Shown: positions 15,922 to 23,987 of the stretch, in pieces
How the letters are laid out: each line of letters opens with the position of its first letter
How positions within the stretch are numbered: position 1 is the stretch's first letter
Origin: Paracoccaceae bacterium
Lineage (GTDB): Bacteria > Pseudomonadota > Alphaproteobacteria > Rhodobacterales > Rhodobacteraceae
DNA: 36,892 nucleotides
Direction of reading: 5' to 3'
NCBI GenBank assembly: GCA_018607905.1
Contig: JABBAP010000060.1
Span: 5,046-41,937, forward strand
Program-made: the position numbers and the translations under genes
Notes under the pieces: generated by a model
The model's input: the letters and a program-made list of their open reading frames with translations, nothing else
Told to the model about the DNA's origin: nothing
Database searches by the model: none

Positions 15922-16937
15922 GCGGCGGCCTCTGCCCCCATTGTTTGCGCAGTCAGGCGCGATATCAAATCAGCCAGTTTTTCGCCCCGTGCGCGTGCCG
16001 CAAAGCCCAGCGCCATACGGTGAATCAAAATCGGATGCGCCAGCGCAATCACATCATCCACAGACGGCGCAAGCCGCCCCTGCACCATCGCGCGCGCCCG
16101 CGTTGCCAACATAAACGCCTGCGCCGCACGTGGCCCTGGCCCCCAGCTGACCGCATCGCGCACAAAATCTGGCGCGGTTTCATCTTCGGGCCGCGCAGCA
16201 CGCACCAAATCCAAGATCGCCTCAACCACCGCATCACCAACGGGCATCCGTCGAACAGCCGCTTGCGCCGCTTGCAGCGTCTCTGGCGTGAACACTTCCT
16301 TGGCCTCTGCCTCATCCGCGCCCGTTGTCGCCAACAAGATATCGCGCTCCGTATCGCGGCTTGGAAAGCCCACATCAATCTGCAGAATAAACCGATCCAA
16401 TTGCGCCTCTGGCAACGGATAGGTGCCCTCCTGCTCAATCGGGTTTTGCGTCGCCAAAACATGGAACGGCGCGGGCAAATCATATTCCACCCCCGCGATT
16501 GTCACCTGTCGTTCCTGCATCGCTTGCAACAGGGCGGATTGGGTTCGTGGCGAGGCACGGTTAATCTCGTCTGCCATCAACAACTGGCTAAACACAGGGC
16601 CTTTCAAAAACCGAAACGCCCGCGCCCCATCATCATTGCTCTCTAAAACTTCCGATCCCAGAATATCCGCTGGCATCAAATCTGGCGTAAATTGCACGCG
16701 GTTGGTGTTAAGCCCGAACACTGTCCCCAATGTGTCGACCAGCCGCGTTTTCGCCAACCCCGGCGCACCAACCAACAACGCATGGCCACCACACAACAGC
16801 GCAACCATCGCATTTTCAACAACTTGTTCCTGTCCGATGATCCGTTTGGCGATCCACGCGCGGGAATTCCCCAACAGAACCGAGGCTTTATCAACCTCCT
16901 CCGCCAAACTTGCCAATTCGCTTGCATTCTGGGACAT
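15918..16937 (-). CDS. MoxR-family AAA+ ATPase
   Basis: This 339-aa ATPase has Walker A GAPGLAKT (residues 57-64), Walker B LLMADEINRASPRTQSALL (about 122-140), a sensor-like HVLATQNPIEQEGTYPLPEA segment and a C-terminal lid with SWGPGPRAAQAFMLATRARA. MoxR ATPases are chaperone-like and help assemble or activate VWA-domain protein complexes, which fits the three genes that follow. It is the first gene of the four-gene operon and is divergent from the DUF1285 gene with about 60-70 bases between them. No clear promoter hexamers were assigned. Confidence 0.95.
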   Translation of the reverse strand: MSQNASELASLAEEVDKASVLLGNSRAWIAKRIIGQEQVVENAMVALLCGGHALLVGAPGLAKTRLVDTLGTVFGLNTNRVQFTPDLMPADILGSEVLESNDDGARAFRFLKGPVFSQLLMADEINRASPRTQSALLQAMQERQVTIAGVEYDLPAPFHVLATQNPIEQEGTYPLPEAQLDRFILQIDVGFPSRDTERDILLATTGADEAEAKEVFTPETLQAAQAAVRRMPVGDAVVEAILDLVRAARPEDETAPDFVRDAVSWGPGPRAAQAFMLATRARAMVQGRLAPSVDDVIALAHPILIHRMALGFAARARGEKLADLISRLTAQTMGAEAAA

Positions 16938-17010
16938 GAACCATACCTTTTATCTGGGGCGCCAACAGGCCGTTGAAACCATTTAGAACCAATTAATGCG
17001 GCAAGGACAA

Positions 17011-17613
17011 ATGACAAATCCGAAAGACAGTGAAATAATCGCTAAACCGAGTGCGGACAGCATAGCGCAATCCGTCTCGGCTGCATCGAAAAAGGGGCCA
17101 CCGCCCGTGCATTTGTGGAATCCGCCATTTTGCGGCGATCTCGACATGCGTATCGCGCGCGATGGAACGTGGTTTTACCTCAACTCCCCGATCGGCCGCA
17201 AACCGCTGGTAAAGCTGTTTTCCAGCATCATTCGCAAAGACGGCGACGATTATTTCCTTGTCACACCAGTGGAAAAAGTCGGCATCATCGTGGATGACGC
17301 CCCCTTCGTTGCCATTGATTTCGAAGTAGAAAACGCTGGCCCCGATCAGACCCTAACCTTCACCACCAACGTGGACGATGAAGCCGTCGCAAGCTTTGAG
17401 CAGCCCATCCGCGTTGTGCGTGATCCAGAAACAGGCGAACCCAGCCCCTACATCCTGATCCGCACCAACCTAGAAGCCCTGATCGACCGCAAATCCTTCT
17501 ACCGTTTGGTCGATCTGGGCGTTCACGAAGACCTAAAAGGCGAAAACTGGTTTGGCGTACGCTCAAACGGCGTGTTTTTCCCGATAATACCGTCAGCCGA
17601 GCTGGAGGGGTAA
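17011..17613 (+). CDS. DUF1285 domain protein
   Basis: This roughly 200-aa protein matches DUF1285: PPPVHLWNPPFCGDLDMRIA (about residues 31-50), then DGTWFYLNSPIGRKPLVKLF, then KDGDDYFLVTPVEKVGI and a C-terminal YRLVDLGVHEDLKGENWFGV. No enzyme activity is known for the family. The start is ambiguous. The ATG at 17011 has AAGGA 3 bases upstream and fits the family N-terminus; an ATG at 16996 adds MRQGQ without a ribosome site. The stop TAA is directly followed by the ATG of the kinase gene, so the two are probably co-transcribed. Confidence 0.88.
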   Translation: MTNPKDSEIIAKPSADSIAQSVSAASKKGPPPVHLWNPPFCGDLDMRIARDGTWFYLNSPIGRKPLVKLFSSIIRKDGDDYFLVTPVEKVGIIVDDAPFVAIDFEVENAGPDQTLTFTTNVDDEAVASFEQPIRVVRDPETGEPSPYILIRTNLEALIDRKSFYRLVDLGVHEDLKGENWFGVRSNGVFFPIIPSAELEG

Positions 17614-18102
17614 ATGTACGAAACTGGCCACCTTCACCTCGTCTGCGGCCTCATTTGCGCGGGTAAATCTACGCTGTGCAATGCTTTGGCCGCACAACCG
17701 AACACTGTTCTTCTTAGCGAAGATCACTGGCTCAAAACGCTCTACGGTCCAGAAATGCAAACTGTGTCGGACTATGTGACCTATTCCAAACGCCTGCAAA
17801 ATCTGCTCACATCCCACGTTGCAAACCTTCTGCAATCTGGCACCACTGTCGTGCTCGATTTCCCCGCAAACACGCTCAAACAGCGCAGCTGGCTCATGGC
17901 CGTGATCGAACAAGCAAACTGCCAGCATACTCTACACGTCTTGGATGTTCCGATTGAGGACTGCAAAACCCGTCTCTTCAAACGAAACGCTCAAAGAGCT
18001 CATCAGTTCACCGTTTCAGAAGAACAATTTGATCGGTTTTCAGCGCATTTCGTTGCGCCCAGCGCATCCGAAGGCTTCAACATAGAAACCCACCAACCCT
18101 AA
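17614..18102 (+). CDS. P-loop ATPase/kinase (AAA_33-like)
   Basis: This 162-aa protein has a clear Walker A, GLICAGKST (residues 12-20), right after the first strand, and a second strand TVVLDFPANTLKQR (about 78-91) with an acidic residue as in small-molecule kinases of the AAA_33 group. A later segment, LHVLDVPIEDCKTRLFKRN, resembles the lid/arginine region of these kinases. The substrate cannot be named; relatives act on nucleosides, sugars or tRNA-like targets. It begins immediately after the DUF1285 stop and ends 2 bases before the stop of the opposing DMT exporter, leaving no room for a separate terminator. Confidence 0.82.
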   Translation: MYETGHLHLVCGLICAGKSTLCNALAAQPNTVLLSEDHWLKTLYGPEMQTVSDYVTYSKRLQNLLTSHVANLLQSGTTVVLDFPANTLKQRSWLMAVIEQANCQHTLHVLDVPIEDCKTRLFKRNAQRAHQFTVSEEQFDRFSAHFVAPSASEGFNIETHQP

Positions 18103-18104
18103 CA

Positions 18105-19034
18105 TCACTCCGCCACCAAAACCTCACGCCAAGCATCGCCGCGCTGCGCCACAACAACACCAATCGCCAAAACCGCCGCGCCCAGTGCCTGCATCCAATC
18201 CCAACTGCCGCCCAGCGCCAGAACGATCAGCATCACATAAAACGGTGTCGCGTTCAGGTGAAACGACGCCATCCCGATCCCCAATTTTGCCACACCCAAA
18301 ATCCAAAATATTTGACTAATCGCCAGCCCACAAAACGCGTAAATCAACAGCATCAACAGGCCGTAACCGTCCATCACACCAACTTTGGTGCCAGCCCAGC
18401 CAAACACCATAAACAGGCTCCACACGATCAAATTAAACCCCGTCGCCCCGACCAACGTGATCGTCGCCTGCCCCATATTGCTCATGCCTGGCAGGTTTTT
18501 CACTGCCGCCCGCGACGCCCATGCAAACACAAACGTCCCACAAATTCCGATAAACGCGCCCAGCCCAAATCGGCTGTCGGCCAGCGATGCACCCGATGCA
18601 ACGATGCCCCCAACCAACACCAAAATCACCCCCAGCAAAAACGATCCCGTCAGCCGCCGTCCATCCAACACGACCTCTAGCATCACCGCTGCCACAGGCA
18701 TCATCGCCGCCACCAACGCCGCCGTCACCGCATCCGTCAACGACTGCACCACCAGCAAAATCAACGTACCCGTGCCAAACCCGATGCCGCCAATCACCAA
18801 CCCACGCCCCCAAGGCGCACGGCGTGCCTTCGCCAATCCATCCATGAACAGCCAAATCGGCACCAACAGCGCAGAACTCATCACAATGCGAACCGCGCTT
18901 AACGAAATCGGCTCCCAGCTTTGCAACAACACATCCGCCGCAGGAAATCCCATCGCAAACAGCACCATCGCCAGCACACAAACGCCGTGCCCACGCGCGG
19001 CATCACTGCCACCTACTGTCTCAGATTTTTCCAA
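18105..19034 (-). CDS. EamA/DMT family transporter
   Basis: This 309-aa integral membrane protein has about ten hydrophobic helices arranged as two EamA repeats. Examples are VCVLAMVLFAMGFPAADVLL at the start and ALGAAVLAIGVVVAQRGDAW at the end. The first repeat has the usual ISLSAVRIVMSSALLVPIWL helix. DMT proteins export small metabolites such as amino acids or nucleotides' precursors; no substrate can be told from sequence. The start at 19034 has an adequate N-terminus, although an ATG further in is possible. It lies downstream of gnd on the same strand with a gap of about 150 bases, so it probably has its own promoter. Confidence 0.88.
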   Translation of the reverse strand: MEKSETVGGSDAARGHGVCVLAMVLFAMGFPAADVLLQSWEPISLSAVRIVMSSALLVPIWLFMDGLAKARRAPWGRGLVIGGIGFGTGTLILLVVQSLTDAVTAALVAAMMPVAAVMLEVVLDGRRLTGSFLLGVILVLVGGIVASGASLADSRFGLGAFIGICGTFVFAWASRAAVKNLPGMSNMGQATITLVGATGFNLIVWSLFMVFGWAGTKVGVMDGYGLLMLLIYAFCGLAISQIFWILGVAKLGIGMASFHLNATPFYVMLIVLALGGSWDWMQALGAAVLAIGVVVAQRGDAWREVLVAE

Positions 19035-19163
19035 ATTATTGCCCAGTTCAATAAGAGCCTGAACTTACATTCACGCCTCACAACGCACCCGTCGCGTCGC
19101 ATTGCGACACCAAAGTCGCAAAACAACCCAAACTATTTTTTGTTTCTTAAATATCCAAATTCA

Positions 19164-19183
19164 GCTGCCGCAAAACGCGCAGC
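19164..19183 (-). terminator. Weak hairpin after gnd
   Basis: GCTGC (19164-19168) and GCAGC (19179-19183) form a small stem just beyond the gnd stop, extended by two inner pairs with a bulge, and followed on the minus strand by a T-rich stretch. A second small hairpin, GTCGC-ATT-GCGAC, lies at 19096-19108. Either could end the gnd transcript; both are modest. Confidence 0.3.
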
Positions 19184-19187
19184 CCCA

Positions 19188-20606
19188 TCAATCATGCCAA
19201 GGCCCATTCACCTTCACACCCACGTCTTCACCAATCGCATCCACCCGCTCAAACGTGTGCGCCCCAAACCGATCGCGCAATCCTTGGATCATGTTCGCCG
19301 TCGATGTTTCCGTGCGGCTGGCATTGTAATACGACATCGCCGCATACATCGCAGGCACCGCCAATCGCGCACTAACTGCCATCCCAACAACGCTCTGCAA
19401 CGCCTCTGCGTTTTCCTGCATCAACGCTTTAAACTTTGGCGCAAAGAACAGCCGCCGTGCGCCGTCTTCCTCAAACGCCTCCGACATATCATCGAGCAAG
19501 ACAGACCGAATGATACAGCCCGCACGCCAAACCCGTGCAATCGCCGCCAAATCCAGATCCCAGTCAAACGCGTCAGACGCCCTTCGCAACACTTCAAACC
19601 CTTGCGTGTACGCGCAAATCTTCGCGGCAATCATCGCCTTTTCCAACGCGGCAATACCGCCAGCACGATCCCCCGCATCGCCGCGATCCACCGCGCCAAA
19701 CGCCGCCGCGCCCGCAACACGCCCTTCCAAATCAGCCGAGATGTTGCGCGCTTCAACCGCCGCCTGCATCATGCTGGCAGGCGCGCCCAAATGCAGCGCC
19801 TCGATCACCGACCAACGCCCCGTTCCCTTTTGCCCTGCCCGATCCAAAATCATATCCAGCATCGCGTTATCCGTTTTCGGATCATCCGCCCGCGCCACCT
19901 CGGCGGCAATTTCCACCAAATACGAATTTAGCGGCCCGCCCATCCAGCCGGCAAACACATCGCCCACGGCCTTGGCATCCATACCCCAACCATCGCGCAT
20001 CACGCCGTAACTTTCTGCGATCATCTGCATGTCTGCGTATTCAATGCCGTTGTGCAGCATCTTGATGAAATGCCCCGATCCACCCGGCCCAAACCAATCG
20101 CAACACGGATCGTCTTCAAACTTTGCCGACGCATCCTGCAACGGCCCCTTAACCCGCGCCCAACTGTCCTTGGAACCACCCACCATAATCGCAGGCCCGT
20201 GGCGTGCACCCTCTGCGCCGCCCGAAATCCCCATGCCCAAAAACATCAGCCCCTTGGCCTCCAACTCCGCCACATACCGCTCTGTGTCTTTGTAGTAAGA
20301 ATTGCCCAAATCCGCGATCAAATCGCCCTTATTCAGCAACGGCGACAACGCCCCGATCACACTATCGAGCGGCTTGCCTGAGGGCACCAAAACCAGCACT
20401 GAACGCGGGCTTGGCAAGCTGTTCACAAACGCCGCTTCATCGGCACAGGCAATCAAATCGCCCGTCAAATCAGCACCCGCCACTACGACCTCCTCGGATT
20501 TCGCCAATGTGCGATCCAACAGGCTGACTGAATGGCCCTCTTCGGCCAAATTCAACGCAAATTCGCGCCCCATAACGCCGATTCCGACCAAACCAATATG
20601 TGCCAT
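19188..20606 (-). CDS. gnd: 6-phosphogluconate dehydrogenase, decarboxylating
   Basis: This 472-aa enzyme converts 6-phosphogluconate and NADP+ to ribulose 5-phosphate, CO2 and NADPH in the oxidative pentose phosphate pathway. The N-terminus MAHIGLVGIGVMGREFALNL gives the GxGxMG dinucleotide fold, followed by a DRTLAKSEE strand. The substrate-binding signature GHFIKMLHNGIEYADMQMI (about residues 179-197) contains the catalytic Lys and the Asn, with the matching GISGGAEGARHGPAIMVGG block before it. The C-terminus has the RDRFGAHTFER segment that closes over the neighbouring active site in the dimer. Length is typical. Start at 20606 is preceded by GGAG; the frame upstream to 20699 is rejected. 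It is divergent from a TetR regulator. Confidence 0.95.
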   Translation of the reverse strand: MAHIGLVGIGVMGREFALNLAEEGHSVSLLDRTLAKSEEVVVAGADLTGDLIACADEAAFVNSLPSPRSVLVLVPSGKPLDSVIGALSPLLNKGDLIADLGNSYYKDTERYVAELEAKGLMFLGMGISGGAEGARHGPAIMVGGSKDSWARVKGPLQDASAKFEDDPCCDWFGPGGSGHFIKMLHNGIEYADMQMIAESYGVMRDGWGMDAKAVGDVFAGWMGGPLNSYLVEIAAEVARADDPKTDNAMLDMILDRAGQKGTGRWSVIEALHLGAPASMMQAAVEARNISADLEGRVAGAAAFGAVDRGDAGDRAGGIAALEKAMIAAKICAYTQGFEVLRRASDAFDWDLDLAAIARVWRAGCIIRSVLLDDMSEAFEEDGARRLFFAPKFKALMQENAEALQSVVGMAVSARLAVPAMYAAMSYYNASRTETSTANMIQGLRDRFGAHTFERVDAIGEDVGVKVNGPWHD

Positions 20607-20690
20607 TGCGAACTCCGTTTCTGTTTGCCCCATCTTTGCGCTCATCCGTAACTTGTCCAGCGCAAAACCTAACTTTCCGTAACGCAATGA

Positions 20691-20719
20691 TTGACCCACA
20701 AGTGACCATTGCTTACAAC
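20691..20719 (+). promoter_or_regulatory. Sigma-70-type promoter of the tetR gene
   Basis: TTGACC (20691-20696) and TACAAC (20714-20719) are 17 bases apart, a near-consensus housekeeping promoter. The ATG of the TetR gene begins at 20726, seven bases after the -10, at the expected transcription start. The mRNA is therefore predicted to be leaderless. There is no ribosome-binding site before the ATG, which agrees. Confidence 0.65.
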
Positions 20720-20725
20720 ACTTGC

Positions 20726-21367
20726 ATGGGAGAGGTTCTTAAACTTAAACGCGGCGACCTGCGCGACGCGTTGATCGAATACGCTTTGCAAGCGACAAAG
20801 GACGGCCACATCGAGGTCATGTCTTTGCGCCAAGCTGCGCGTGATCTCGGGGTTTCTTCTGGCGCAGTCTATCGCCATTTTGCCGACAAAGACACGCTGC
20901 TCGCAGAAATTGTCAAAATCGGTTTCTTTGATCTGCGTGACAAATTCGTGACCATTCGCCCCGAAGGTGCAATCGCCAAATCACAGCAACAGGCCATCGC
21001 GCGGTGCCGCGCCACCTGTCGCACCTACATAATGTTTGCGCATGAAAACAACGCGTTATGGCACATGATGTTTGGCCGTGTTGGCATGGCGTGCCGCGAC
21101 GAGCTGATGCAAGATCCCGAACTCAGACGCTACACACCCTTTGATGTTGGTCGCGAATTGGGCCGCGATCTGCACCGCGTTGGCCTACTCGATCACGAGC
21201 CTGATATTTCCGACAACCGTTACATCTGGTCCGCGATCCACGGCGCCGCCGACCTTGCACAATCAGGCGCACGCCTTGATTCTGATCATTTGGATCAAGT
21301 GATCGAGGACACGGTCCAGCGCAATATGCGCATGCTCGGCATTGATCTTACCGTTATCGAAAACTGA
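20726..21367 (+). CDS. TetR/AcrR family transcriptional regulator
   Basis: This 213-aa regulator has the TetR N-terminal DNA-binding domain: DLRDALIEYALQATKDGHIE, then the helix-turn-helix SLRQAARDLGVSSGAVYRHF (about residues 34-53) and the ADKDTLLAEI helix. The C-terminal domain, with TYIMFAHENNALWHMMFG (about 100-117), resembles the WHG-type ligand domain (TetR_C_33-like). The start at 20726 is preferred because a strong promoter places the transcript start on this ATG; in-frame ATGs at 20687 and upstream would need an earlier transcript. It is divergent from gnd and followed about 50 bases later by a PPOX flavoprotein, so either may be its target. The effector is unknown. Confidence 0.85.
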   Translation: MGEVLKLKRGDLRDALIEYALQATKDGHIEVMSLRQAARDLGVSSGAVYRHFADKDTLLAEIVKIGFFDLRDKFVTIRPEGAIAKSQQQAIARCRATCRTYIMFAHENNALWHMMFGRVGMACRDELMQDPELRRYTPFDVGRELGRDLHRVGLLDHEPDISDNRYIWSAIHGAADLAQSGARLDSDHLDQVIEDTVQRNMRMLGIDLTVIEN

Positions 21368-21380
21368 TATCGAAAACTGA
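21355..21380 (+). repeat. Exact 13-bp tandem duplication at the tetR stop
   Basis: TATCGAAAACTGA occurs twice in direct succession (21355-21367, 21368-21380). The first copy contains the TetR stop TGA. This looks like a recent replication-slippage duplication; the second copy is untranslated. Confidence 0.8.
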
Positions 21381-21416
21381 GTTGCCGCGCGCACCGACCC
21401 GTGCAAAGTTACCCCC

Positions 21417-22022
21417 ATGAAAACCATCGCCACCCTCCCCGACCTCGAAGCGCTCTATGATGATGCAGCGCCCGCCTCCCTGACCAAAGTCACCAAGGTC
21501 ATCACGCCCCACTACCGCACGTGGATTGAGGCCTGCCGCTTTACCATCCTCTCCACGGTGGGCGAAGCAGGCACAGATGCCTCTCCGCGCGGCGATGATG
21601 GCCCTGTCGTACGCATCCAAGACCCGAAAACCATCCTCATGCCCGATTGGCGCGGCAACAACCGCCTCGACAGTTTGCGCAACATCGTCACCGATCCGCG
21701 CGTCTCGCTCATGTTCTTAATTCCGGGCGAAAAGAACGTGGTCCGCATCAACGGCACCGCCAAGCTGACGGCCGATCCCAGCGTAACGCAAACCTTCGCG
21801 CAAAAAGGCATGCACCCCAAAACCGTCATCGTCATCACGGTTGGCGAACTCTATTTCCAATGCGCCAAAGCAATCCTACGATCCCGCCTTTGGGACGGCG
21901 TGGATGACACGCTCAACATCCCCACCGCCGGTGATCTGCTAAAAGAAATGCAGGCGGATTTTGACGGGAAAACCTATGACGATGCCTATGTGACACGCGC
22001 AAAAGCGACGATGTGGGGATAG
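21417..22022 (+). CDS. Pyridoxamine 5'-phosphate oxidase-like FMN protein (MSMEG_1061-type)
   Basis: This 201-aa protein belongs to the split-barrel PPOX flavoproteins. Typical pieces are ACRFTILSTVGEAGTDASPRGD (about residues 39-60; phosphate-binding and substrate strands), then DPKTILMPDWRGNNRLDSL (about 69-88), NIVTDPRVSLMFLIPG and VVRINGTAKLT. The RGD-like S-P-R-G-D and W-R-G-N-N-R-x-D-S segments are hallmarks of the MSMEG_1061-like subgroup, which binds FMN or a related flavin. The reaction is unknown and it is not a true PdxH. It follows the TetR gene by about 50 bases in the same direction, and the pair may be co-transcribed. Confidence 0.87.
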   Translation: MKTIATLPDLEALYDDAAPASLTKVTKVITPHYRTWIEACRFTILSTVGEAGTDASPRGDDGPVVRIQDPKTILMPDWRGNNRLDSLRNIVTDPRVSLMFLIPGEKNVVRINGTAKLTADPSVTQTFAQKGMHPKTVIVITVGELYFQCAKAILRSRLWDGVDDTLNIPTAGDLLKEMQADFDGKTYDDAYVTRAKATMWG

Positions 22023-22088
22023 GCGCCTAAAACGACGTCCTGTAAACCACGGCAACGCTCAATAAATCGTCGGTAGGGCACTGGAAAT

Positions 22089-22892
22089 TTATCTGATGTC
22101 TCGCTGGAGCAAGGCCGCAATACGTTTTGGTACTACATCCAAAGGCAACACACCTTTTTTGCGGGCATAGGGTAACACCCCTGCCATCGTTGGTGGCAAA
22201 AGCTGAAAGACCGCTCTCGAAACACGCCGCATACCCGGCTTTTCGCCTCTATGCAGCGTCGCAAACCCATAGAAAAGATCGTCGCCGTGGTTTTGCGTAC
22301 CTTCAAAGAAGCAGGTGCCAAGGAAAAATGAAGGAGATCGTTTTGAATACATTAACGAGAACCCATCAGATGCTCGTGTAACGATGCCCGAAAATTCGCG
22401 CCCGTTGCGCCCGTAAATGGCCGTGTTGCTTTGAAACGTCGGCGCAACCTCATATCCCTTGCAGGTTCGCACATTTCCCACGGTCTTGACTTGCAACATA
22501 AGAACGACAGCATCTGTGTTGTTAGAAAATGCCAAGCGCCAAATAAGATGAAGCCCATCAGGCAACTGTGATTGTGGTACATTGCAATCCAACCCACCAA
22601 TATTCATATCCAACGGAATTTCTTCTGCAGTTTGGGTCAGCGGCCCCCCAGAAACATGCGACATCGCCTTGGCAATCTGCTCTTTTGACAAAGGCTCGAC
22701 ATATATCCGCGCGTCTACGCCGAAGTACTCACACAACGACTTCAAAACAGCAGGTTTCGGAAAAGATTCTCCATTTAAAAACCGATTATATTGAACACGG
22801 TTGATATCGATATCTCGCGCTACAGCAGATACGTTTCCCCGTAACCCGCTTAGAATCCTAAGATTATTTCCAAAAACAAGAGAAATGCTCAC
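22089..22892 (-). CDS. XRE-type helix-turn-helix regulator with C-terminal sensor-like domain
   Basis: This 267-aa protein starts at a GTG (22892). The HTH region is about residues 6-45 (NNLRILSGLRGNVSAVARDI followed by DINRVQYNRFLNGESFPKP), with the usual XRE spacing, and a short extension CEYFGVDARIYVEPL. The remaining two thirds have no motif I know. It is a mixed alpha/beta region with a YGRNGREFSGIVTRASDG stretch and basic residues at the C-terminal end. Codon use and AT content differ slightly from the flanking metabolic genes. It sits in a small islet with the NlpC/P60-like gene, separated by 540 gene-free bases. A 10-bp palindrome, ACAAATTTGT (22921-22930), lies just upstream. Confidence 0.75.
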   Translation of the reverse strand: MSISLVFGNNLRILSGLRGNVSAVARDIDINRVQYNRFLNGESFPKPAVLKSLCEYFGVDARIYVEPLSKEQIAKAMSHVSGGPLTQTAEEIPLDMNIGGLDCNVPQSQLPDGLHLIWRLAFSNNTDAVVLMLQVKTVGNVRTCKGYEVAPTFQSNTAIYGRNGREFSGIVTRASDGFSLMYSKRSPSFFLGTCFFEGTQNHGDDLFYGFATLHRGEKPGMRRVSRAVFQLLPPTMAGVLPYARKKGVLPLDVVPKRIAALLQRDIR

Positions 22893-23432
22893 ACTGAAAC
22901 CCCAATCACAATCAGTTGAAACAAATTTGTATCAAAAACGCCGAGTGGCGTCACGTTAATGTTCAATATTTCAGATAAATGTAACAGGTTTCCCAACCAG
23001 AAATTGGTAGTCCACGCCATGTATACGGTCTTACTCACCTATACGCGTCCTACATCAATACCCCTACATTGGTGTCGGTCGTCGGTGGGGGAATCTTGCA
23101 TATGGACTTGTCGCCATAGAAACCTGTCCAGCAAATTCCTTCACCGGCACTTGTTCCTCAAAACCATTGCATTGTGATTGTGCCGCACTAGAGATTTGCA
23201 AGGATGTCACGGTCAAGAATTCTACAGAGAGCCTTGGTTAGAAGCGGTAATCTAGGTCTCAATGTCAGATTGAAACTCGATCTAAATCCATCCAAGTCAT
23301 ATCAATGCGCCTCGGCCCCTGCGCTTTATCCAGATGCCTCATTTCAATTGAAGTGACTCCTGACACAGATTTCTTTTTTCCCATTTGATTAAACCCAAAT
23401 AGATTTTGAAATTACCAAAGGTGGATAAACCC
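22893..23432. other. 540-bp gene-free stretch between the XRE and NlpC/P60-like genes
   Basis: No reading frame here has plausible codon use; a 72-aa frame at 22959-23177 looks random. The stretch is visibly AT-richer than its surroundings. It contains the palindrome ACAAATTTGT (22921-22930) and a small hairpin ACGCC-GAGT-GGCGT (22938-22951). A run of T residues lies around 23368. I see no tRNA, no repeat array and no att-like duplication. It may carry a decayed gene or the promoters of the two flanking divergent genes. Confidence 0.5.
22921..22930. promoter_or_regulatory. Candidate operator palindrome upstream of the XRE gene
   Basis: ACAAATTTGT is a perfect 10-bp palindrome 29 bases before the GTG of the XRE regulator. 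XRE regulators often bind such short dyads next to their own gene, so autoregulation is plausible; there is no second copy nearby. Confidence 0.3.
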
Positions 23433-23984
23433 ATGGAATTTAATACGAGCAACTTGGTTCGCGTTCTGAATGCCTTGATGGATGCCGATATCAAATATGA
23501 AATGAACGGAATGGTCGGAAAAGTCAGAAACCTTGCTGGCACCGAACCCGATGAAATACACCAGCTCGATTGTTCTGGCTTCGTTGAATACGTGATTTTC
23601 AAAAGCACCGTCCACAACGTGAACATGCCCTCAGGAAGCAGACGACAAAGATCGTTCATTGAAAGAGGCCACACGGAAGTAGATTACGCGAGCAACGCCC
23701 CGCTGATCGACAACACCGTTCGCGTCGGATTTCGCGATGCCGAACACGAAGGGCACGGCAAAGAGCGGCATCGAACAAAGGCAGGGCACGTTTGGCTTGT
23801 TGTGAACGGCACAACATTCGAATCCACGTCACGTGGCGGGCGACGCAAAGGGCCAAAATGTTTTGAATGGAGCGCGCGCACCCGCCAAGCCGATCACTTC
23901 TTCACTTTAGGACCAGCCCCCAATTTCGCAGCGAGCTATGCCTTTCTGGCGCTCCAACAAAATGGATTCTCTTGGCTTGAATAG
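23433..23984 (+). CDS. NlpC/P60-like cysteine hydrolase (uncharacterised, 183 aa)
   Basis: I recognise the fold but not the gene. The nucleophile motif LDCSGFVEYV has Cys47 in the D-C-S-G-F setting typical of NlpC/P60 peptidoglycan peptidases. His119 in AGHVWLVVNG is the expected base, and Glu130 or nearby residues could be the third polar member. There is no signal peptide, TM segment or SH3 domain. A bare cytosolic catalytic domain of this kind is more like secretion-system amidase effectors or phage-related hydrolases than cell-division enzymes. Start at 23433 is supported by AAAGGTGG about 8 bases upstream. It converges with polA, with only 3 bases between the stops. Confidence 0.75.
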   Translation: MEFNTSNLVRVLNALMDADIKYEMNGMVGKVRNLAGTEPDEIHQLDCSGFVEYVIFKSTVHNVNMPSGSRRQRSFIERGHTEVDYASNAPLIDNTVRVGFRDAEHEGHGKERHRTKAGHVWLVVNGTTFESTSRGGRRKGPKCFEWSARTRQADHFFTLGPAPNFAASYAFLALQQNGFSWLE

Positions 23985-23987
23985 GCC

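Noticed and set aside
22959-23177. 72-aa frame in the gene-free stretch
   Set aside because: Random-looking composition (many Cys, His, Trp), no ribosome site and no similarity to any family I know.
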